A DNA stretch of 64,000 nucleotides from Planctomycetota bacterium (GTDB lineage: Bacteria; Planctomycetota; SZUA-567; H5-PLA8): positions 1,054,001 through 1,118,000 of the forward strand of contig JAOSKN010000003.1 of assembly GCA_027493525.1 (NCBI GenBank), in the 5' to 3' direction. Positions 18,551 to 26,225 of this stretch are shown here, in pieces; position 1 is the first letter of the stretch; each line of letters starts with the position of its first letter. Position numbers and translations under genes: made by a program. Below the pieces are notes generated by a model. It did no database searches. It was given only the letters and a program-made list of their open reading frames with translations, and was not told the origin of the DNA.

Positions 18551-20122
18551 TCAAGGCCCTTTGCGGCTTGGGCTTTCCTCTGACGCTTGCCCGGCGCCCG
18601 CGCTCGCAGGGTTCGGCCCTTTCAGCCTCCAGAGCACCGCCAGCAGAATCGCCGCGGCGAGCGCCGAGACGGCCCAGGCCGGCCAGAAGCCCAGGCCCGC
18701 GCCTTGCGCGAACCAGGGCCCTTGCCGCCCGCGCCACAGATGCCGCAGCGGCGAGGTCTCCCAGCTCAGGTACAGCATGTCGCCCGCGAACACGTCGCGG
18801 CCCAGGGCTTCCCGGCCCACTTCAGGCGCAGCAGCAGCGAGAAGACCTCGCCCTGGCAGAAGTAGAGTTGCTGCGCGACGCACAGGAACAGCGTGGCCGC
18901 GAACGTCCGCCGCGCGCGCGGACGCGCGAAGGCCTCCTTCAGCCAGTAGCCCACCGGCAGGAGAAGCAACGGAAGCGCCTGGAGCAACAGCCGCGGGCCG
19001 AGGCAGAACCCCCCGTGCCAGTCGCTGCGGCTGGCGACGAAGACGAGCCGGAAAAGGACCGCCAGGCCCAGCGCCCACGACAGCAGCGGGCGCGCGCGGT
19101 GGAGCTCCCGCCAGGCCCACAACCCCAGCAGCGCCGCGGGACAGTAGAGCAGCAGCCCCTTCCCCGCCCCGGAAGAGCAGCCCCCACAGCCCGCGCCACG
19201 GCGGAACGAAGACCGCGTAGACCATCTCCGGGTCGGCCGTGCGGCCGGTCTCGAGACAACTCCCGAAGCGCGCGTAGTTGTAGTACCCCAACAGCGCCAG
19301 GGCCGGCGCCAGGCCGGCGATAAAGGCCAGCGCGCGGCGAAACGCGCGCCCGGATGCCTCCGGCGCGCCGCGGTCCTCGCAGGCGGCGATAAGCAGCCAG
19401 AAGGGCGTGAAGAGGATCGCGCTGACGTGCGCGGCCACGGCAAACCCCAGCAGCAGACCCGCCCCGGCCAGGCCCGGCGCGGGCGAACCGGAACGCGCGG
19501 AGCGCACCAGCGCCAGCAACGAGCCCAGCAGCGCCAGGATCGCAAGCGGCTCGCTGAAGAAGGTCCCCGCGTAAGGGAAAAGCAGGGAGCCGAAGGCGAA
19601 GAGCAGCGCGGACCAGAACGCTGCGCGCGCATCTCCGGCCAGTTCCAGGACCAGCAGGAAGAAGAGCGCGACGCAGCCGGCCGCCACGAAGGAGTTGAAA
19701 TACGAGACCCGGTTGCGCAGGACGTGCGGCGCCCAGCGCGGCGGGGGTTCGCCGTGGACGAGGTACGCCCAGGCGTCGGTGCTGTAGTAGCTGGCCGGGA
19801 CCGGAGCCTCCGCCGCGCCAAGCTTCCCGGCGCTCCAGACCAGCGGCGCGGCGGCGAGCGACTGCGCGGGCCCCAATATGGAATAGCGCCGGCCGTCCAC
19901 GCCAAACGGGAGCCCGAACGACTCCCACTCCAGCGCCTGTTCCACCGCGAAACTGCCGCGCTGGGCCAGCGCCTCGGCCACGCGAAAGACCACTTCCTCG
20001 TCGGGGGAACGGAGGCCGCCGTAGTTGAAGAGCGCGTAGATGCTGATGCAGCTCAGGCCCAGGGCGAGCGCCGCGCGGCGCGCGCACGAGCGCCGCTCCT
20101 GCTCGATGGCCGGCGTCGTCAA
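18551..20122 (-). CDS. Membrane glycosyltransferase-like protein (GT39/ArnT type), two compensating frame breaks
   Basis: A polytopic membrane protein of about 520 residues. The first external loop reads YGGLRSPDEEVVFRVAEAL, with the acidic pair DE expected of lipid-linked-sugar mannosyltransferase/ArnT-like enzymes. Many hydrophobic helices follow (for example VALFFLLVLELAGDA and LAILALLGSLLALV). Translation starts at a TTG (20122) with GGGAGGAG upstream. The frame is lost at about 19165-19180, inside C-rich sequence. The continuation GAGKGLLLYCPAALLGLWAW is in another frame. The original frame resumes at about 18806-18822, giving DVFAGDMLYLSWE and the last helices. Two nearby breaks that cancel suggest sequencing errors. 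It may transfer a sugar from a polyprenyl carrier at the outer face of the membrane. Confidence 0.75.
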   Translation of the reverse strand: MTTPAIEQERRSCARRAALALGLSCISIYALFNYGGLRSPDEEVVFRVAEALAQRGSFAVEQALEWESFGLPFGVDGRRYSILGPAQSLAAAPLVWSAGKLGAAEAPVPASYYSTDAWAYLVHGEPPPRWAPHVLRNRVSYFNSFVAAGCVALFFLLVLELAGDARAAFWSALLFAFGSLLFPYAGTFFSEPLAILALLGSLLALVRSARSGSPAPGLAGAGLLLGFAVAAHVSAILFTPFWLLIAACEDRGAPEASGRAFRRALAFIAGLAPALALLGYYNYARFGSCLETGRTADPEMVYAVFVPPWRGLWGLLFRGGEGAAALLSRGAAGVVGLAGAPPRAPAAVVGAGPGGPFPARLRRQPQRLARGVLPRPAAVAPGASVASPAGGLLAEGGLRASARAADVRGHAVPVRRAATLLLPGRGLLAAAAPEVGREALGRDVFAGDMLYLSWETSPLRHLWRGRQGPWFAQGAGLGFWPAWAVSALAAAILLAVLWRLKGPNPASAGAGQASEESPSRKGP

Positions 20123-20243
20123 ACCGATGCTCCTCCCGGGACGTTACGCGCCTCAGTGTCCAGGTCGCGGGAGGATTCGGCATCCGAAAAAATCGGGAAC
20201 CCGCGCGCGGCGGCGCGGGTGGATGCGTGCGCGCGGCGGAAGG

Positions 20244-21212
20244 TTACTCGGTCTTGGCTTCGGTCTTCGCGTCTTCGGTCTTGGCGGGCTCGGTCTTGGC
20301 TTCCGTCTTGGCCTCTTCGGTCTTCGCCTCCTCGGTCTTGGCCGCGCCGGTCTTCTCTTCGCCCTTCGGCTCGTCCTTGGCTTCGCCGGTCTTGCCTTCC
20401 GTCCCCTCGGACTCGGTCTTCTTCACGCGCCGCTCGGGAATCCTACCGTCGGGGAGCGCCGGGCCAAGGTTTTCGAGCAGGCTGCCCAGGTACTCGGCCT
20501 GCTGCCGCCAGGTGTTGCCGAAGCCCGGATCGGTGCTGTCCTTCAGCGCGCGCTCGACCCACTTGCGAGCCTCTTCGCGCGCGCCGTCCTCGACCCCGCC
20601 CCCGCTCTGGCGCGCCTTCAGCCAGTGCGCTCGGGCGATCTGGTAACAGAGCTGGGGATACAGGAAGTGGTCCTCGAAGTCCGTGGCGGCCTTGGTGTAA
20701 ATCGCCAGCGCGCCGTCGAAGTCCTGGAGCTGCTCGGCGCAGAGCCCCGCGTTCTGCGCGGCCAGCGGGCCGTAGGCGCTGTTGTTGGGATACTCCTTGA
20801 GGACCAGCTCGAAGACTTTCTTGGCCTTTTCGATCGATTCGCGCCGCTCGGCCGGCGGCTTCTCGAACTTCAGCCCGTCCTCAAAGAGCGCGTTACCCAG
20901 TTTCAGCATCACAAACGGGTGCGCGTCGGAGCCCTTGACCTTGTCCCAGATGCCTTCCAGGGCCGGAATCCGTTCCTTGAAGGTGTCCTTCTCCTTCAGC
21001 GCCTGAAAGACCTCGTCCCAAGATGCCTGCGCGGTGGCGAGGCGGCGAATCTCCACCTGCCGCATCACCAGCAGTACGATCACGGCCACGATCAGAAGCG
21101 CTCCTAGCCCCATCACGACGAACGAAACGATGCCCGAATACGAATCGAGCTTGTTCGCGTCCTGCGTGGAACCGGTTTCGGCCGTGGTGGTGGTGGCGTC
21201 GGTGGCCGCCAT
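20244..21212 (-). CDS. Membrane-anchored TPR protein with acidic/lysine repeat tail
   Basis: 322 residues. One membrane segment (about 29-50, VSFVVMGLGALLIVAVIVLL) is followed by an all-helical region containing TPR-like units (AKKVFELVLKEYPNNSAYG, AALCAEQL-type spacing, GALAIYTKAATDF). This resembles the YfgM/tetratricopeptide proteins that assist secreted-protein folding. The last 60 residues are a low-complexity tail with repeated KTEEA/KTEPAKTE units, a likely flexible linker. The ATG is supported by GCAGGAG. It is divergent from the sulfatase. Function is inferred only at the level of protein-protein interaction. Confidence 0.85.
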   Translation of the reverse strand: MAATDATTTTAETGSTQDANKLDSYSGIVSFVVMGLGALLIVAVIVLLVMRQVEIRRLATAQASWDEVFQALKEKDTFKERIPALEGIWDKVKGSDAHPFVMLKLGNALFEDGLKFEKPPAERRESIEKAKKVFELVLKEYPNNSAYGPLAAQNAGLCAEQLQDFDGALAIYTKAATDFEDHFLYPQLCYQIARAHWLKARQSGGGVEDGAREEARKWVERALKDSTDPGFGNTWRQQAEYLGSLLENLGPALPDGRIPERRVKKTESEGTEGKTGEAKDEPKGEEKTGAAKTEEAKTEEAKTEAKTEPAKTEDAKTEAKTE

Positions 21213-21472
21213 GGGACTCCTGCCTGCGCTGAGACCTCAAAAGAAACGCACCGTGCACGAGGCACGGCGCGGGACAACGTTCGTGAATCGAAGAGGTTAA
21301 GCAGATAAGCCCAATCCGTCAACCGAGGAACGGAGCACCCCGCCTGCGCCACGGGAGCCCGCCGTTCGAAGATCCGTATTCGCTGTCGCGCCCGGCATTC
21401 TATCGGAGTATAGTAAAAGTCTCCTCCCTAACCCGGCACGGCACGAAGCCTGTGCGTTAAAAGGAGCCCACT

Positions 21473-22987
21473 TTGAGCAAGCGGCCCAACATTCTTCTGA
21501 TCACCTCCGACCAGCAGCATTGGGACACGATTGGGCTGACCAACCCGCGGATCAAGACGCCGAACCTGGACCGCCTGGCCCGCGAAGGCACGCGCTTCAC
21601 GCGCTCGTACTGCTCGAACCCGGTCAGTTCGCCCTCCCGGTCCACGATCGTCACGGGCCTGTATCCGTCCTCTCACGGCTGCTGGACGATCGGGGTCAAG
21701 CTCCCGGAGGACGTCCCGACGGTCGGGGAGACGTTCCAGCGGCACGGCTACGGCACGACGCTGGTCGGGAAAGCGCACTTCCAGCCGCTCGCGACGCGCC
21801 CGGGGATGGAATCCCTTGAATGCCAGCCGGTCCTGCGCAACCTCGACTTCTGGCGCTCCTTCCATGGCCCCTGGTACGGCTTCCAGCGCGTCGAGACCGC
21901 GCGGATGCACGCCGACGAGGCGCACGCCGGCCAGCACTACGCGATCTGGATGGAAGAACAGGGCCTCGGGAACTGGAAGGACTACTTCCAGATGTGGCCG
22001 GCGGACGACGCGCACAAGCCGCGCAAGCACTCCTGGAATCTTCCGGAGCGATTCCACTACACGCGCTGGACGGCCGAACGGACCATCGCCAACATCCGGC
22101 GCCACGTCGAACGCGACGAGCCGTTCTTCCTGTGGTCGAGCTACCACGACCCGCACCCGCCGTATCTGGTCTCCGAGCCCTGGGCGAGCATGTACGACCC
22201 CAAGGACATGCAGCCGGGACGGCTCGCCCCGGGAGAACTCGAGCGCCTGCCGCCGCACTTCCGCAAGACCCAGGAAGCCAAGCCCGACTTCTCGTACTGG
22301 AAGGAGACCCCGTACGGCAACCACGGCTTCCAGTCGCACCTGCACGACGACGCCGAGTTCCGCAAGAACATGGCCGTCTATTACGGGATGACCAGCTTCA
22401 TGGACCAGCAGATCGGGCGCACCCTGGACGAACTGGACCGGCTGGGCATCGCCGAGAACACCCTGGTGATGTTCAGCACCGACCACGGGCATTTCCTGGG
22501 GCAGCACGGGCTGATCGCGAAAGGAGCCTTCCACTTCGACGATCTGATCCGCCTCCCCCACCTGGTCCGCTGGCCGGGGCAGGTTCCCGCCGGGCGCTCC
22601 TGCGAGGCGCTGCAAAGCCAGGTGGATTACGCGCCGACCTTCCTCAGCGCCGCAGGGATCGAGGTTCCCGGGCTGATGCAGGGCGTCAGCCAGCTCGACG
22701 TCTGGCGCGGGCGGGCCGAACGCGCCCGCGACCACGCCATCGTCGAGAACCGGCACCAGCCCACGAAGATCCACGTCCGCACCTTCGTGGACGAGCGCTA
22801 CAAGCTGACCGTCTACCGCGGCGAGACGTACGGAGAACTCTTCGACCTGCGCGAAGACCCGCACGAGACCCACAATCGCTGGGACGACCCGGATTGCGCG
22901 GCGGTGAAGGCGCGGCTCTTCGAGAAATTCGTGCAGGCCGAGATCGCGCGCGAGCCGACGCGGATGCCGCGGATCGCGGGGGCGTAA
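21473..22987 (+). CDS. Sulfatase (arylsulfatase family), serine-type active site
   Basis: 504 residues with the alkaline-phosphatase superfamily layout. The metal-binding N-terminus is NILLITSDQQHWD. The active-site segment VSSPSRSTIVTGLYP follows, then later metal ligands (FSTDHGHFLGQHG). The residue to become formylglycine is Ser52 in S-S-P-S-R; most sulfatases have Cys here, and serine-type enzymes need an anaerobic (AtsB-like) maturase. No signal peptide is evident, so it should be cytoplasmic. The start is a TTG at 21473 with AAAGGAG upstream. The neighbouring oxidoreductase and sugar isomerase suggest it removes sulfate from a sulfated sugar, or acts as a phosphonate monoesterase-like hydrolase. 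Confidence 0.92.
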   Translation: MSKRPNILLITSDQQHWDTIGLTNPRIKTPNLDRLAREGTRFTRSYCSNPVSSPSRSTIVTGLYPSSHGCWTIGVKLPEDVPTVGETFQRHGYGTTLVGKAHFQPLATRPGMESLECQPVLRNLDFWRSFHGPWYGFQRVETARMHADEAHAGQHYAIWMEEQGLGNWKDYFQMWPADDAHKPRKHSWNLPERFHYTRWTAERTIANIRRHVERDEPFFLWSSYHDPHPPYLVSEPWASMYDPKDMQPGRLAPGELERLPPHFRKTQEAKPDFSYWKETPYGNHGFQSHLHDDAEFRKNMAVYYGMTSFMDQQIGRTLDELDRLGIAENTLVMFSTDHGHFLGQHGLIAKGAFHFDDLIRLPHLVRWPGQVPAGRSCEALQSQVDYAPTFLSAAGIEVPGLMQGVSQLDVWRGRAERARDHAIVENRHQPTKIHVRTFVDERYKLTVYRGETYGELFDLREDPHETHNRWDDPDCAAVKARLFEKFVQAEIAREPTRMPRIAGA

Positions 22988-22989
22988 GC

Positions 22990-23022
22990 ACGGGAGCCGG
23001 AGGTCCGGGCGCCGGACACCGG
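22990..23022. repeat. 7-base-unit GC-rich tandem repeat
   Basis: Just after the sulfatase stop, GGGAGCC/GGAGGTC/CGGGCGC/CGGACAC/CGG shows the same 7-base periodicity as the elements at 2863 and 4715, with a single arm only. Confidence 0.4.
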
Positions 23023-23028
23023 AAAACG

Positions 23029-23059
23029 AAAACGGGGAGCGCTGGGCGCTCCCCGTTTT
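23029..23059. terminator. Bidirectional intrinsic terminator
   Basis: AAAACGGGGAGCG 23029-23041 pairs with CGCTCCCCGTTTT 23047-23059 around a five-base loop. The A-tract and T-tract flank the GC stem on both strands. It separates the convergent sulfatase and oxidoreductase genes. Confidence 0.9.
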
Positions 23060-23087
23060 GTTGCCAGGATTCGTCCGGGGGACCGGC

Positions 23088-24098
23088 TTACAGCTCGCCG
23101 ATCTTCACCTCGCGCCCGTCTTCCTTGGCGCTCTTGAGCGCCGCGAAGACCATGGCCATGCTCTTCAGGTTGTCTTCCGCATTGCACTCCGGCTGCTTGC
23201 CTTCCTTCAGCGCCTTGAGGAAGTCGCCGAGAAGCTGCTTCGGCCCGCCGGTGCCGGCCGTATCGAGCGCGATCTCCTCGCGGATCTTCGGGTCGGCCTT
23301 GTGCTGGTGGGTCTGGAAGAGCTTGAAGCCTTCCCAGGTGAGCGTGCCCTTGGGGCCTTCGTAGCGCCATTCGCCGTTGTGCCCGGCCGGGACGTGCCCG
23401 ACGGTGCAGCCGACGCCACGGTGCGTGGCGTTGATCCCGTTGGCCATCCTGAACAGGATCAACTGGCAGGCGTCGCCCTGGTGCCAGCCCCAGGGCAGGT
23501 TCCAGGTGATCGCGCGCGCGCTGACGCAGTCGGTCCCGAGCGTGTAGCGCATCATGTCGAAGTGGTGGATGCCCATGTCGGTCAGGAACATGTACGGCTG
23601 CGTGACGTAATGGCTGCCCGGGGCGTCGGCCCAGTTCACGTAGAGGCTCACGTCGAGCTGCCCGACCTGCCCGATGGCGCCCTGGTCCAGGAGGCGGCGC
23701 GTGGTGCGCGGGAGCCCCGCCCAGCGGTAATTCTGCGTGATCATGTGCTTCACGCCGGCCTTCTTGCCCGCGGCCACCACGTCGCGCGCGACCTCGTACT
23801 TGTCGCTCAGCGGCTTCTCGCCCAGCACGTGCAGGCCGTGCTCGAAGGCCGTGTACGCGACCTTGTGGTGGATCGCCGGCGGGGTCACGTCGACGATGAA
23901 GTCGGCCTTGTGCTTCTTCGCCGCATCGGCCAGGTCGTCGAAGATGATCTTCTCCGGGACCTCCAGTTCCTTGACCGCCTTTTCCTTATTCTTCGGTGCG
24001 GGCTCCACGACCGCGACCAGTTCGACCTCGGGGTTCTCCCGCAGGTCGCGCAGCCAGCCCTTGCCGCGTCCGCCCAGCCCGACCAGGATCGCCTTCAT
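23088..24098 (-). CDS. Gfo/Idh/MocA family oxidoreductase
   Basis: 336 residues with a Rossmann N-terminus (AILVGLGGRGKGWLRDL), the EKP motif (LGEKPLSDKYE) and a C-terminal domain with MGIHHFDMMRYTLG. It is cytoplasmic and NAD(P)-dependent, and probably acts on a sugar or inositol derivative. It is one of two such genes in the window; this copy keeps the canonical Glu-Lys-Pro. It is transcribed leftward after the TIM-barrel gene at 24318-25142 with a 219-base gap, and both may belong to the same catabolic locus read away from the AraC regulator. The gap holds no obvious gene. Confidence 0.95.
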   Translation of the reverse strand: MKAILVGLGGRGKGWLRDLRENPEVELVAVVEPAPKNKEKAVKELEVPEKIIFDDLADAAKKHKADFIVDVTPPAIHHKVAYTAFEHGLHVLGEKPLSDKYEVARDVVAAGKKAGVKHMITQNYRWAGLPRTTRRLLDQGAIGQVGQLDVSLYVNWADAPGSHYVTQPYMFLTDMGIHHFDMMRYTLGTDCVSARAITWNLPWGWHQGDACQLILFRMANGINATHRGVGCTVGHVPAGHNGEWRYEGPKGTLTWEGFKLFQTHQHKADPKIREEIALDTAGTGGPKQLLGDFLKALKEGKQPECNAEDNLKSMAMVFAALKSAKEDGREVKIGEL

Positions 24099-24317
24099 CG
24101 ATGTCTCCCTATGGTGAATTTGGATTGTGGACTTTGACTTGGGAACCGAGGCGCGCCCGTTTCAAGTCCGCGGCGCCGCGGGTCTCAACCCACCCAAGAT
24201 CCGCATCCAAGCCCTCAGCTCAACCCTGAACCCGCCGAACCCCACATCCCCGCTCGGCCTGCCAACCCGCGCGCGAGCTGCCCCTGCGCATCCCCGCTTC
24301 CAATTCAAAATCCAAAA

Positions 24318-25142
24318 TCAGAAGCTGTCCACTTCCCGGTACGCTTCGATCAGCCGGCGCTCGCCTTCCTTGCCCGGCTGGCTGATGCCGTGCTCCATCC
24401 CCACGATCCCGCGCCATTCCTTCTCGTGCAGGTGCTTGAAGATGTTGCGGTAGTTGATCTCGCCGGTGGTCGGCTCCTTGCGGCCGGGGTTGTCGCCGAC
24501 CTGGAAGTAGCCGATCTCGCTCCAGCTCATGTCCACGTTCGGGATCAGGTTTCCTTCGGTGATCTGCTGGTGGTAGAGGTCGCAGAGGATCTTGCAGGCC
24601 GGATGGTTCACGGCCTTGCAGATCATGTAGGCCTGGGGCATCTCGGCCAGGAAGACGCGCGGGTGATTGGTCAGCCGGTTCAGCGGCTCCAGGACCATCG
24701 TCAGCCCGCTGCCTTCGAGGATCTCGCAACAGCGCTTGAGCAGCTCGATCGTGTTGACGGTCTGGTAATCCCAGGCCAGCTTGAGGTCGAAGAGGCCCGG
24801 CACGACGGTGCACCACTTCGCGTTGACGCGCTTGGCCACCTCCACGGCCTGGCGCATGTCGGCGAGCACCGCGTCGCGCTGCGCCGGGTCGGTCCCGGCG
24901 AAGGTGACGTTCTCGAAGGTCGCCGTCGCCACGAAGACGCCCATCTCGAGCTTGAGCTTCTGCATCTCCTTGGCGACCGACTCCTGCACGCCGACCTCGC
25001 GCTTGCGCATCCCGTTGTCTTCCCACGCGGTGAAGCCTTCGCCCGCCGCGAAGCGCAGATGCTCCAGCAGATCGTCGCCGACGTGGTGCTTGAACATCCC
25101 AAAGTGCGGGGCGTACTTGAGTTTGAAGGCTTGGCTGGACAT
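24318..25142 (-). CDS. Sugar phosphate isomerase/epimerase, hydroxypyruvate isomerase-like TIM barrel
   Basis: 274 residues of the AP-endonuclease-2-like TIM barrel family. Metal-site candidates are Glu and His in VLEPLNRL, ILCDLYHQQITEGN and MSWSEIGYFQVGDNPGRKEP. The segments GYFQVGDNPGR and GEINYRNIF are strongly like hydroxypyruvate isomerase. The enzyme should interconvert an aldose/ketose pair or hydroxypyruvate and tartronate semialdehyde in the cytoplasm. The ATG at 25142 (MSSQAFKLKYAPHFGMF) has GGGAGAAG upstream; the longer ORF start lacks support. It is divergent from the AraC-type gene, with possible operator repeats between them. Confidence 0.9.
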   Translation of the reverse strand: MSSQAFKLKYAPHFGMFKHHVGDDLLEHLRFAAGEGFTAWEDNGMRKREVGVQESVAKEMQKLKLEMGVFVATATFENVTFAGTDPAQRDAVLADMRQAVEVAKRVNAKWCTVVPGLFDLKLAWDYQTVNTIELLKRCCEILEGSGLTMVLEPLNRLTNHPRVFLAEMPQAYMICKAVNHPACKILCDLYHQQITEGNLIPNVDMSWSEIGYFQVGDNPGRKEPTTGEINYRNIFKHLHEKEWRGIVGMEHGISQPGKEGERRLIEAYREVDSF

Positions 25143-25247
25143 GGAGCTTCTCCCGGATTCCGAGGTGTGGGTGCGCAGCGAAACCGGGGCGCGGCGGCTC
25201 ACCCGGTCTTGCCCGCCGATGGCCGCTCACCCTGATGGCCACGTTCC

Positions 25248-25335
25248 AGTTTGTGACTGCACGTGTAGAGTACCATGCTCAATTTCCCATATCCGGATGC
25301 AAACTGTGATACCTGATGTACAATTTGTGACATGC
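25248..25335. promoter_or_regulatory. Three TGTGA-containing repeats, candidate AraC-family sites
   Basis: AGTTTGTGACTGC (25248-25260), AAACTGTGATACC (about 25301-25313) and AATTTGTGACATGC (25322-25335) share the core YTGTGA. They lie in the gap between the divergent isomerase and araC-like genes, and the last overlaps the AraC start codon. Direct repeats of this kind are typical AraC-family binding sites. Binding is inferred. Confidence 0.4.
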
Positions 25336-26162
25336 GGCGCCCCGTCCCGCTTCACGCCCCCAGCCAGGCCTTCTGGCAGGTCCGCGGCTTCCAGTTCCAC
25401 CAGCAGGTGGCCCCCGAGAGCGGCTGGGCCTTCGAGAACGCGCACCGTCAGACCGCGGGCGTGGTCATCTTTCAGTTCGTCGCCCGCGGGCGCATGTATT
25501 ACCGCGACCGCCGGGGCGCGCACGAGGTCCTCCCCGGTGGCGCCGCGCTTTTCGCCCTCGGCGAGGAGAGTTACTACGGGGTGCGGCCCGAATTCGGCGA
25601 GCCGCTCACGACCCACCACATGTCGCTCCACGGCGCGGGGCTCCTGGACCACGTCAACCAGTTGCGCGCGCGCTTTGGCTCGGTCTACCGGCTGGGCGAG
25701 GACAACCCGGTGCTGGAGGCGATGCGGCCGCTCACCGACCAGTCGCGGCCCCGCTCGGCCGCCGACGCCTCGCTGCACGCCGCCGCGCTCTACGCCTGGC
25801 TCATGCGCCTGTACGCCTACCTGGAGGAGCAGTGGTCGCGCGAGAAGCCGCCGGTGGAGCGCGCCGTCGAGGAACTGCTGCGCCATCCGCTTCAGCCGTG
25901 GTCGCTGAAGGCCGTCTCGGCGCGGCACGGGGTCAGCCGGGAGCACCTCACGCGCGTCTTCGCCGCGCGCACCGGCAAAGGGCCGGCGGCGTGGCTGGCC
26001 GGGGCCAAGCTCCAGAAGGCCCTGGAACTGCTCCGCGACACCGGCCTGCCGGTGGCGGCGGTGGCCGAACAGAGCGGCTTCACCAGCAAGCACACGCTCG
26101 CGCGGCGCGTGCGCAAGGCCACGGGTCGCTCGCCGGGCGGCTACCGCAAGTCGTCGCGTTGA
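25332..26162 (+). CDS. AraC family transcriptional regulator
   Basis: 276 residues. An N-terminal cupin-like ligand domain (about 15-165, with VIFQFVARGRMYYRDRRGAH and LPGGAALFALGEESYY) precedes the two helix-turn-helix units of the AraC C-terminus. The first is LKAVSARHGVSREHLTRVFA and the second VAAVAEQSGFTSKHTLARRV, ending in RKATGRSPGGYR. It probably activates the divergent isomerase/oxidoreductase genes in response to a sugar (inference). The ATG at 25332 is the first in frame; no clear Shine-Dalgarno is present, and one of the candidate operator repeats covers the start, which would suit autorepression. Confidence 0.93.
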   Translation: MRRPVPLHAPSQAFWQVRGFQFHQQVAPESGWAFENAHRQTAGVVIFQFVARGRMYYRDRRGAHEVLPGGAALFALGEESYYGVRPEFGEPLTTHHMSLHGAGLLDHVNQLRARFGSVYRLGEDNPVLEAMRPLTDQSRPRSAADASLHAAALYAWLMRLYAYLEEQWSREKPPVERAVEELLRHPLQPWSLKAVSARHGVSREHLTRVFAARTGKGPAAWLAGAKLQKALELLRDTGLPVAAVAEQSGFTSKHTLARRVRKATGRSPGGYRKSSR

Positions 26163-26225
26163 AGCGTCCGCGCATACGCTTGGTTGCGGCCCTTCCGCGC
26201 GTACGAAGTTCGCGTTGAGTGCGCC

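Noticed and set aside
20244..20420. KTE/KTEEA-coding repetitive DNA as a CRISPR or satellite
   Set aside because: Units are codon-based and irregular and lie inside a coding region; no spacers are present.
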